NCBI RefSeq assembly: GCF_963678635.1
Contig: NC_087070.1
Location: 41,359,831 to 41,423,830 of the forward strand
Source of the DNA: Symsagittifera roscoffensis
Lineage: Eukaryota > Xenacoelomorpha > Acoela > Convolutidae
Reading direction: 5' to 3'
Length of the DNA stretch: 64,000 nucleotides
Position 1 is the stretch's first letter, and each line of letters starts with the position of its first letter. Below are positions 52,585 to 61,656 of the stretch, in pieces. Below the pieces are notes generated by a model, which had not been told where the DNA came from, made no database searches, and saw only the letters and a program-made list of their open reading frames with translations. The translations under genes were made by a program, and so were the position numbers.

Positions 52585-54214
52585 TTGTCACTGTGGCCCC
52601 GCTGTATTCTGGACTTTTGAGGAGAAGGTTCCGCGGGGGGCGGAGCAGGGGAACGCTTAACGCACTCGCAAAAGGAGCACCCTTCGGGTGCTCTTTTTTG
52701 CTCGAAAGTTTTCTGAAACGGTATCTGATGAACTTTGTAAGGTGTCACAAAAGCAACAACACAAAACGTTCTGTATGTGATTAGAAAAGGTCAAAAAAAT
52801 TTCTCATACTTTCAATGACTGAATCTACACCTGATCAGTCTCTAGAGAACTCTAAACCAAAGTAACTTTTGTTTTTCAGTGATTCATGAAGAGGACCGTT
52901 CCAACGAAAACAAGTTTTCGGAAACAGTCCTAATATTTTTCTTGGAGCTCATTTTCAAGTACGTGGACTTTCAGTTGTGACTAATACCTGAATTAGCCTT
53001 AGAATTTGTCCCAAAAAAGTTAAGTTTGTCTCAAATTGATTAGAAGCAATAGAAAAAAAAACATTTTTTTTTATTTGATAAAAAATACTTGAGTCAGAAA
53101 CGTGAAAAATCCCTTTTTTTCAAAAAGTCATAAAAAGTAGTTCAGTTTGCATTAAATTACCAAACTACAATATATGAACCAGTTCAGATTGGTTTTCATC
53201 AACAAAGCCGTAAAATTTCCATATTTAGAGAAAAGGCAAAAAAACACCTTTTTGGTTAACTGAAAAAGGTAGATAAATCGGATAAAGTCGTCTTCAAACC
53301 TATAGGACCGAAAAATGATCTAATTGAGGTATATATATAGTGTCCCTTGTAAGGTCACATGCAAAAAGGTGAAACAATTGGGGTGGCCACTTCAGAAAAC
53401 AAGACTTTTTTTTCGGACTTTGGCCATTTTTTTTGTAGTAAAGTAGTAGTAAGTTACCAGAGAAAAAAAAGTGTAAAAACCAAAATTTTTATCCAATTTT
53501 GACATTTAAATACTCTATTTCTACTAAAATGACTATGGCAAGCTCAAATATGCCATCAAAACTCATTTTTTCTCACTTTTTAAAATTTTTGTTTTTTGGA
53601 TATAAAATGTTGAGTCAGAAACGTGAAAAATCATTTTTTTTTCAAAAAGTCAAAAAAAGTTGTTCCAATCAATTTCTTTCACTAAAACACATTTTTTCAG
53701 CTTGTTCAGAATGGTTTTCATGTTTAAAGCTGAAACTTTACACATTTTGAGAAAAGTGGAAAAAACACCTTTTTAGTTACAAAAAAACCATCATTTTTGT
53801 TGCAGTTTTTGAAAAAACTCAAATTTTTGAGAGTAAAATTTTTTCTCAAACTTTTATATTTGGGCTCCCCAAACAGTCTACTTTCATCCATTCCCTGTCA
53901 ATACACCCCATTTTTTGAACCAAAACAGAGTTAATAGGTGATTTTTATCAAAAAACGTGTTTTTTACCATTTTTGCCCCCCATTTCCCTCTATAAGTCAA
54001 CACATAACAAAATTTTGGCAAAACGGGGCAAAAGTGTATCCTTAGAATTTCCATACGGGGCTGCATGCAAAAAATTAGGGAATTCTGACCTCCAGTTTTC
54101 GAGAACAGGACTTATTCTGCACGAAAGGTAATATAGGTAAATGTTCTTTCGAACCGACGGGGCCCCTTCCCCTGTCTCTACTGAACGCCAAAGCCGGACG
54201 CGGCGGCCACCTAG
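52585..54214 (+). repeat. Unit 33, double mosaic A / A2 / A
   Basis: The cassette and the palindrome's left arm (GGACCGTTCC) are family A. Directly after the palindrome (52893-52930) the sequence is A2 (CTTGGAGCTCATTTTC). At about 53750-53830 it returns to A and ends in the A tail. The first switch therefore lies within the invariant right half of the palindrome. Confidence 0.92.
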
Positions 54215-55852
54215 ATAGGTCAGTGACCTGCGGTGCATGGGTGTTATGGACTTGATTCGTCAGCATTGGCCTGGGGGCCATTAGCTTCAAGACATGTGGC
54301 ACTCGCAGAAAAAGAGCACCCGAAGGGTGCTCTTTTTCTGCTCGAATGTCTTGTGAAACGGTATCTGATGAACTTTGTAGGGTGTCACAAAAGCAACATG
54401 ACAAAACGTTCTGTATCTGATCAGTAATGGTCAAAAAAGATTTATGACACTTTCAATGACTGAAGCTACACCTGATCAGTCTCTAGAGAACTCTAAAACA
54501 AAGTAACTTATATTTTTCAGTGACTCATGAAGAGGACTGTTTCAACGAAAACAAGTTTTCGGAAACAGTCCTAATATTTTTCTTGGAGCTCATTTTCAAG
54601 TAGGTGGACTTTCAATAGTGACTAATAGTTGAATTAGACTTGGAATTTGTCCCAAAAAGTTAAGTTTGTCTCAAATTGATTAGAAGCAATAGACAAAAAA
54701 AAACTTTTTTTTTATTTGATAAAAATACTTGAGTCAGAAAAGTGAAAAATCCATTTTTTTCAAAAAGTCATAAGAAGTAGTTCAATTTGCATTAAATCAC
54801 TAACCTATATTATATAAACCTGTTCAGATTGGTTTTCATGAACAAAGCCGTAAAATTTCCATATTTAGAGAAAAGGCAAAAAAACACCTTTTTGATTAAC
54901 TGAAAAAGGTAGATAAATCGGGTAAAGTCGTCTTCAAACCTATAGGACCGAAAAATGATCTAATTGAGATATATATTTAGTGTCCCTTGTAAGGTCACAT
55001 GCAAAAAAGTGAAACAATTGGGGTGGCCACTTCAGAAAACAAGACTTTTTTTCGGACTTTGGCCATTTTTATTTGTAGTAAAGTAGTAGTAAGTTACCAG
55101 AGAAAAAAAAGTTGTAAAAACCAAAATTTTTATCCAATTTTGACAATTAAATACTCTATACCTACTAAAATGACTATGGCAAGCTCAAATATGCCATCAA
55201 AACTCATTTTTTCTCACTTTTTAAAATTTTTGTTTTTTTGATATAAAATGTTGAGTCAGAAACGTGAAAAATCAATTTTTTTCAAAAAGTCAAGAGAAGT
55301 TGTTCCAATCAATTTGTTTCACTAAAACACACTTTCTCAGCGTGTTCAGAATGGTTTTCATGTTTAAAGCTGAAACTTTACACATTTTGAGAAAAGTGGA
55401 AAAAATAACTTTTTAGTTACAAAAAAACCATCATTTTTGTTGCAGTTTTTGAAAAAACTCAAATTTTTAAGAAAAACAAATTTTCCCAAACCTACATAAT
55501 TGGGCTCCCAAAACAGTTTACTTTCATCCATTCTTCATCAATTTACCCCAATTTGTTAACCAAAATAGAGTTACTGAGCCATTTTTACCAAAAAACGTGG
55601 TTTTTCCCTGTTTTTCCCCATTTTTCCCACTATAAGTCAACGCATAACAAAATTTTGGAAAAACGGAGCAAAAGTGTATCCTTAGAATTGCATTTTAGGC
55701 CCGCATGCCAATTTTTATCGAATTCTATCCCGACAATTTTGAGATCAGCACTTTTTCCGAGCAAATAGTCATACCGTTATAATTCTTTGGCCGTTCGGGG
55801 CCCCTACCCCAAACTCACTAAACAAAGACGCCGAAGGCGGACGGCCACCTAG
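54215..55852 (+). repeat. Unit 34, family A2, twin of units 15 and 24
   Basis: It is nearly identical by eye to unit 15, 31 kb away. The palindrome is at 54534-54571 and the hairpin loop is GAA. Confidence 0.93.
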
Positions 55853-57472
55853 GGGGCGGGGTTGTGTGGTATATTCTCTACTTTAGTTATTTGCATCGCG
55901 TGGGGAAGAATACGAACAGCGCTCAACGCACTCGCAGAAAGAGCACCCTGCGGGTGCTCTTTTTGCTCGAGAACTGTAAGTCGATTTAAATCTTACATAT
56001 TTCGTCCGAAATTTAACTTTTTTTCTAGTTGTTCTCAGTTAAACTCCCATGATACCTCAAATTGTATTCCTGGAAGGGCATTTTTATAAGTCACTCTGTG
56101 GCTCGATCAATTAACTACCAAATACGTTTTGATTTACGAAATGGACTGTTTCAACGAAAACAAGTTTTCGGAAACAGTCCAAATTTTAAATTATGATCCC
56201 AAATACAAACAAAGAGAAATCTAATGCGTTGGTTAAACTTACAGAGCCCAGCCCATGTATTTGTGTTTATTGACTGTTCAAACACATAACAACTATGTTA
56301 AAAACAATATTATTAAAATAAAAACAAAACAAATAATCGAGAAAGAAATTTAAGTTTATCAAAAAAATATGCAAAAAAAATCACTTATTTTTTTTTAAGT
56401 ATCACAAAAACCTCAGTTTGAAAAAGATGATACCTGAGAGGCCCGTTTTGACGCGTTACTACAGTTTAGGCACGTTTTGACTTCGCAACTCACAATGATC
56501 GATTAACTTTTACGTTTGTTTTACAAACACGCTTTTTTTTACCACAATCAAAATTTCATTACTTCTAAACCTCTTGAACAAATTGATGAAAATTTTTGCA
56601 TCAAAACTAACTTGTCAAGGGTTTTTGAGGTATATAAAAATTGTCTCCAGTTAAATAATGATTTTTTGGCTAATTTTTGAAAAAAAATTAAAAAATTTGA
56701 CAAAAAAATTTTTTTTTTTCAGATTTGGCGATCAAAAAGTGCCTTCTATGATGGACCAGCAAAAAATTTGTTTTTATGTCATAAGTTTGGCTCACTAGGG
56801 TATACAAACTGGCAAAATGTTTATAATAAAAAAGTTTAGAAGAACAGTGATTTTTTGAAAAAAAAAGAAAAAAACGTAAAAAAATCAGTTTTTGGCGGGA
56901 AAATTCTCAAAAAATCAAAAATCAAGTTTTCTCTCTCTTTACTCCAATAAATTAATTCGGCCACGACAATCATTTTTTGTGATCAGTAAAAATGTCGAAA
57001 AACGACCGGAACATTGACTTTTTTGAAATTTGACAAAAAACTTCAAAAAAACCGCAAAAAAACATCAAAAATCTCGAAAAAATTGCAGAAAAAATTTTGG
57101 CAAACAATACACCATTCGATTCCCTTAACTGTGCTTGTGTCCAAAAAAAACATCACTTTTTCGCATTTTCTCAACCAAAATTGATTTATTGGGGCTTTTT
57201 TGAAAAAAATCGTGATTTTGACAAAAAAAAACGCCCCTTTTTCCCCAAAAAGTGCAACTCATAACATTATTTCGGAAAAACGCCTTCCCAAGTTATATCT
57301 TAGAATTTTGTCCTCTACCTACATGCAAAGTTTGAAGAAATTCTATACTGCCGTTTTCGAGAACTTGAATAATTTTTTTTTTTCCTAATTAGGTATTTTT
57401 TCTAGTTGACCGGCAAGGAAACCCTACCCTTGCCTAAAGGATTCACAAAGCCGGACCGCGACGACCACCTAG
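55853..57472 (+). repeat. Unit 35, family C
   Basis: The cassette shares TATATTCTCTACTTTAG with unit 26. It begins GGGGCGGGG rather than GGGGCAGGG. The palindrome is at 56143-56180. Confidence 0.93.
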
Positions 57473-59089
57473 GGGGCAGGGTTGTGTGGTCTATTCTCGA
57501 CTTTAGTTACTTGCATTGCGTGGGGAAGAATACGAACAGCGCTCAACGCACTCGCAGAAAGAGCACCCTGCGGGTGCTCTTTTTGCTCGAGAACTGTAAG
57601 TCGATTTAAATTTTTCAATTTACATATTTTGTCCTAAATTTAACTTTTTTTTACCAGTTGATCTCAGTTAAATTCCCATGATACTTCAAATTGTATTCCT
57701 GGATGGGCATTTTTATAAGTCACTCTGTGGCTCGATCAGTTGACTACCAAATACATTTTGATTTACGAAATGAACTGTTTCAACGAAAACAAGTTTTCGG
57801 AAACAGTCCAAATTTGTAGTTATGATCCCAAACATAAACAAAGAAAAATCTAATGCGTTGGTTAAACTAACAGAGCCCAGCTTATTTCTTTGTGCTTATC
57901 GACTGTTCAAACACATAACAACTATGTTAAAAACTAAGTTATTAAAAATAAAACAAAACAAATTATCGAGAAAGAAATGAAAGTTTATCAACAAAATATG
58001 CAAAAAATTCAATTAATTCTTTTTTTATTAGTCATGAAAACCTCAGTTTCAAAAATCTGATACTTGAGAGGCCCGTTTTGACGCGTTACTACAGTTTAGG
58101 CACGTTTTGAGTTCGCAGCCCACAATGATCGATTAACTTTGATGTTTGTTTTACAAACACGATTTTTTTATCACAATCAAACTTTCATTACTCTTGAACG
58201 ACTTGAGTAGAATAGATGATTTTTTTTGCATAAGAACTAACTTGTCAAGGGTTTTTGAGATACATATTAAATGTATCCAGTTAAATAATAATTTTTTGGC
58301 TAATTTTTGAAAAAACTTAAAAAAGTTGAAAAAATAATATTTTTTCAGATTTGGCGACCAAAAAGTGCCTTCTATGATGGATCAGCAAAAAAATTGTTCT
58401 GAGGCTATAAGTATGGCTCATTGGGGTATATAAAATAGGTAATTGTTTATAATAAAAAAGTTTAGAAGAACTCTGATTTTTTGAAAAAATTAGAAAAAAA
58501 CGTGAAAAAATCAGTTTTTGGCGGGAAAATTCTCAAAAAATTAAAAACCAAGTTTTCGCTCTCCTTACTCCAATAAACTAATTCGGCCACGACAATCATT
58601 TTTGTCATCAGTAAAAATGTCGAGAAACGACCGGAACATAGACTTTTCCGAAATTTGACAAAAAAGTTCGCCAAAAAACATCAAAAATCTCGAAAAAATT
58701 GCAGAAAAAATTTTGCCAAAAAATACACCATTCGACTCCCTCAACTGTGCTAGTGTCCAAAAAAAACATCACTTTTTCGTATTTTCTCAACCAAAATTGA
58801 GTTATTGGGGCATTTTTGAAAAAAATCGTGATTTCGACCAAAAAAAACGCCCCTTTTTCCCCAAAAAGTGCAACTCATAACATTATTTCGGAAAAACGCC
58901 TTCCCAAGTTATATCTTAGAATTTTGTCCTCTACCTACATGCAAAGTTTGAAGAAATTCTATACTGCCGTTCTCGAGAACTTGAATAATTTTTTTATTTT
59001 CCTAATTAGGTATTTTTTCTAGTTGACCGGCAAGGAAACCCTACCCTTGCCTAAAGGATTCACAAAGCCGGACCGCGACGACCACCTAG
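57473..59089 (+). repeat. Unit 36, family C, last unit of the array
   Basis: The cassette is that of unit 18, but the sequence departs from it within about 20 bp after GTAAGTCG. Later parts resemble units 6/16 and then units 23/25, so this is a patchwork C unit. The palindrome at 57772-57809 has left arm GAACTGTTTC. The unit, and the array, end at CTAG 59086-59089. Confidence 0.92.
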
Positions 59090-60525
59090 TTCGCAGATCG
59101 AACCCGAGACGCAGCCGATTTTTTCTTCTAAATTCGCCTCTAATTTTTACTTTTTCTTATTATAATTTAAAGAGCCGCTTTTTGTCGTGTTGTCGCTGGT
59201 GTATGCGAAGCGCAGCTTCGTCTCTGTTTCAGACCTAGTGAAAAAAATTTAAACACAAAACGTATACAATGCTAAATTTAATTCTGTCCGATTAATTTGC
59301 TAACAAACCAGCCTGTGATAAATGTGCAAAAACTTTGTTAGGTTTTTTCTGGTAATTGTTTTGCTGATTTGTGTTTTGCTGCTTGCTTCGACTGCCAAGT
59401 TTACTGCAGATTGTATTAAAATTATTTTTACCTATAAATAAAAAATTAGTTTTTGTGATGGTTTTGTTCGGCTACATAAGTTCTGTTAGGTTAATCTTTT
59501 TTCACCTTTTTTCTGCATGTGTAAGATTTTACTGCGATGCATCTCCTGCGATTTACTAAAAGTCGATGAACGTAATGAAAACTCTTATATAGGTTGTGAT
59601 AAAATTTAAATTTGTTTTCTGGAAGTGTTAAATTTTGTTCAGGTTCAAATCTGAAATTTCGCGGTTTAACTTTTGATTTCTTTTTAAGTTAAGATCATTT
59701 TCTTTGTTAAAAAGAAGGCAAACTCAGCTATCGAAGAGCAAAAGTGTAAAGTCATAAAAACGCGATTGACTAGTTTCAAAAGTGGATTCTATTTTTAGAT
59801 TTCCCAGAGGAATAGAAATTTTACTTATTGATCCTATTTTCTTAAATTGCGTTAATTTCATCATAAAATTGTTGGCTATATTTTTTCTTACAGTTTTGAA
59901 GAATTTTCAGAGATCATCTATCAGTTTCAAAGAGGTTATCTATTTTTTTCTTTGAATTTCGTAGGTTGAGATTTGTTCAAAACTTAAGTATATTGAGTTC
60001 TGTTCACATGCGCTCATTGACTATTTTCCAACTGTCTATTGGCTATATATTTTTGTAGCTAATTCGAATGTATTTTTCCAAAATTTTAGATTGGTGTAAG
60101 TCAGCCGTTTAACCAAAGTTTTTTCAATGGTTCTAGCCACGTTTTCAATTTTCTCATCGGAGTGTCGAGTCACAATTTTTGATATCATCTGAAAGAAATT
60201 GTTGCCCTGAGCTCAACATTAAAAATATAACTTACTGTGATCTATTCTGGTTAAGTTATGCGAGGTTAAAAAACGCCGACAAGAATTAAAATGCTCACGC
60301 TATAATTTTACTTGCGAACGCAAGTGACTTGTAACGGAAATTATACTTTTTCCCGAAAACATTTTTTCTTACAAATTTGTGAGAAATTGAACTGGCTTTA
60401 TTATTGATCATTAAAAATTGCAGGCTTTTCTCTATTGGACTAGAGGTAACACGGGTGTCTTTTCTGCTGGGAAAAGTTTGATTGTCTGAGTTTGATTTGT
60501 CTGCTCATTCTTTGGACTATTTCCG
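59090..60525. other. Non-array, apparently single-copy DNA without recognisable genes
   Basis: The sequence character changes abruptly at 59090: the A-run/T-run pattern and all array landmarks stop and T-rich single-copy-looking DNA begins. It holds two short perfect foldbacks, CGAAGC-GCA-GCTTCG at 59206-59220 and ACTTGCG-AA-CGCAAGT at 60310-60325. A second CCTAG occurs at 59234-59238. I see no convincing exon. It may be intron or upstream DNA of the D52-family gene. Confidence 0.6.
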
Positions 60526-60539
60526 AAGCATGGAGTTTT
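60526..60539. repeat. Target-site duplication, left copy
   Basis: AAGCATGGAGTTTT, repeated exactly at 60683-60696, on either side of the SINE-like insert. The first A may belong to the insert's tail, so the duplication is 13-14 bp. Confidence 0.85.
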
Positions 60540-60682
60540 GCAGTCGAATCCCACTTCGGTCACGGTTGGAGGGGTCCCAAAGTCATCCGCCTCCTCAAGG
60601 TGGGACCGGCTGCGGCAAAATGGATGACATCTCTCTCCCCCATGGTTGGTCCTGCACAGAGTAGGACCGGGGGCTAATAAAA
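60540..60682 (+). mobile_element. SINE-like retroposon, 5' truncated
   Basis: The insert is 143 bp, GC-richer than its surroundings, bounded by 13-14 bp direct repeats and ending in an A-rich tail (CTAATAAAAAA). These are marks of LINE-driven retroposition. Its start, GCAGTCGAATCCCAC, resembles a tRNA T-arm / pol III box B. No box A precedes it inside the duplications, so it looks like a tRNA-derived SINE cut short at the 5' end. The family is not recognised. Short open frames across it (60482-60677) are not genes. Confidence 0.7.
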
Positions 60683-60696
60683 AAGCATGGAGTTTT
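60683..60696. repeat. Target-site duplication, right copy
   Basis: Exact repeat of 60526-60539, directly after the A-rich tail of the SINE-like insert. Confidence 0.85.
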
Positions 60697-61065
60697 CTGC
60701 TGTTTCAAAATTTGTTTCCTAGATTCAACAGTCGCTCTGTTATTTGTAGATTTACAGACTCGAAGTTTTTTTTCGATCAAATGGTTTTAGCTCATGTGAT
60801 ATCGACTTGATCTTCATCTTTTTTTTCCTATGATTTAAAGAGCAATATTTGATTTCTTTTATTTTGAGTTTTTCAGAGGGGGATGTGAAGGTTTCCAGTT
60901 GTAATGCTTAGTTGCTCAAAATTTTTTGTTATATTTCTTGTTGCATTTTTTTTCTTTTTGGCTGACCGGACGTCTACATAAAACTTAACGACTTAGTATC
61001 CGCTCGGCTAATGTAACGTTTTTTGTTTCAATTTTGATGTTAGAATGTGAGAAGTGGCTCTTTAG
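60697..61065. other. Non-coding DNA upstream of the D52-family exon
   Basis: T-rich DNA with no feature I can support. Its right end, CTCTTTAG, serves as the 3' splice site of the exon that follows, so it is presumably intron. Confidence 0.5.
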
Positions 61066-61183
61066 GTTCTGGACGCGAAGGAGAGGAAGGCGGCTGTAAT
61101 CCGGAAGAAACTGGGCATCACGCCTCTGCAGCTGATGAGCAAAGATGTGGTGAACAGCTTCAAGAGCCTCAAAGAGACATCTG
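61066..61183 (+). CDS. Internal exon of a D52-family (TPD52-like) protein
   Basis: The 118-bp exon encodes 39 residues plus one base. It starts VLDAKERKAAVIRKKLG and goes on ITPLQLMSKDVVNSF. D52 proteins carry the same pattern, a coiled-coil ending in VLxxKE...(I/L)(K/R)(R/K)KLGI followed by a less conserved helix. They are small coiled-coil proteins tied to vesicle traffic. The exon is bounded by TTTAG before 61066 and GTTTGT after 61183. It is strikingly GC-rich against its flanks and has no stop. No other exon of the gene is visible: none upstream, and none in the 2.8 kb to the right edge. The gene must therefore have long introns, or this is an isolated remnant. Family assignment is from memory of the motif. 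Confidence 0.75.
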
Positions 61184-61656
61184 GTTTGTTTACACTTCAT
61201 TCATCTAATCCTCTCGGTCATCTCAAACAGTGGTGATACAGGATATAGGTTCAGTTTAAATTTACCCGCTACATTGTATAAGAGAAAACAATATTGTCAT
61301 TAAACTGGCGATTTTAAGTGAGCGTTAGTGCTATTTTACGGCTTTTCTATTTTTTCTAACCTAAGTCGCATTATTGGTGCCACTTTTGGGTCACCTTTAC
61401 GGCTTTTTGATAGCATGTGCTTCGACATTCGAATAGAAATAATATAATTAGAGTAATGAATGTAATGAAATTTTCTAACAATATACTTCGCAATTTTTTC
61501 AAATGCATAATTTAAACAGAATGTGGCTTATGCCTTCCAATTTATTACATGCAAATTAAGTGTGGATGGCTTCAGTTAATTTTATTCCAGTGACTTGCAA
61601 ATTTGTGTCTATTTGTATTTGGTGCCACTTTTGCTGCATCGCACTGGCAAGTAGTA
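61184..61656. other. Presumed intron of the D52-family gene
   Basis: AT-rich DNA that starts at the 5' splice site of the exon. I see no further exon or element before the MITE. Confidence 0.5.

Larger units (their letters stand above)
1..59089 (+). repeat. Tandem array of 1.6-kb modular satellite units (36 complete plus one partial)
   Basis: The array is head-to-tail and all in one orientation. Complete units run between successive CCACCTAG boundaries at 526, 2110, 3703, 5331 and so on to 59089. Unit length stays between 1584 and 1658 bp although bodies belong to families that share little sequence over long stretches. Each unit carries, in order, a GC-rich cassette, a GAGCACCC hairpin with a T-rich run, a 38-bp palindrome about 290-320 bp from the unit start, a long A-run/T-run body, and a GC-rich 3' end closing in CCACCTAG. 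The array enters from beyond the left edge and ends exactly at a CTAG. No gene, telomere repeat or rDNA is visible inside it. Family names A, A2, B, C, D and E are mine. Confidence 0.97.

Noticed and set aside
5001-54066. A 60-74 residue open frame on the - strand (starting MFSKTGGQNS where complete) that recurs in nearly all family A ends
   Set aside because: It recurs because the DNA recurs. Copies vary no differently from surrounding non-coding DNA, there is no domain or typical codon use, and other families lack it. A test of synonymous against non-synonymous change across copies would decide.
227-55768. Other recurrent short frames, such as the 71-residue + frame in A2 ends and the 64- and 68-residue + frames in A2 and C units
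   Set aside because: Same reasons: low-complexity F/K/S-rich translations of A- and T-runs, without conserved start context or function.
600-57600. Hairpin plus T-run read as bacterial rho-independent terminators
   Set aside because: The locus is eukaryotic and no bacterial genes precede the hairpins. A pol III-like stop or a structural role is a better guess.
830-57809. Regularly spaced palindromes read as a CRISPR-like array
   Set aside because: Spacing is 1.6 kb, the intervening DNA is itself repetitive, and no associated genes exist.
1-59089. rDNA, histone or snRNA gene array
   Set aside because: No rRNA, histone or snRNA core sequence is recognisable. The GAGCACCC hairpin differs from the histone 3' stem-loop.
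59090-59125. tRNA- or SINE-like T-arm on the - strand at the array edge (GGGTTCGATCTG)
   Set aside because: The stem pairs poorly and no box A or acceptor stem is found upstream on that strand.
60435-60460. Box A-like TTGGACTAGAGGT upstream of the SINE-like insert
   Set aside because: It lies outside the target-site duplications, so it is not part of the insert; the match is probably chance.
60482-60677. Open frames on the + strand across the SINE-like insert
   Set aside because: They owe their length to the GC-rich retroposon and cross its insertion boundary.
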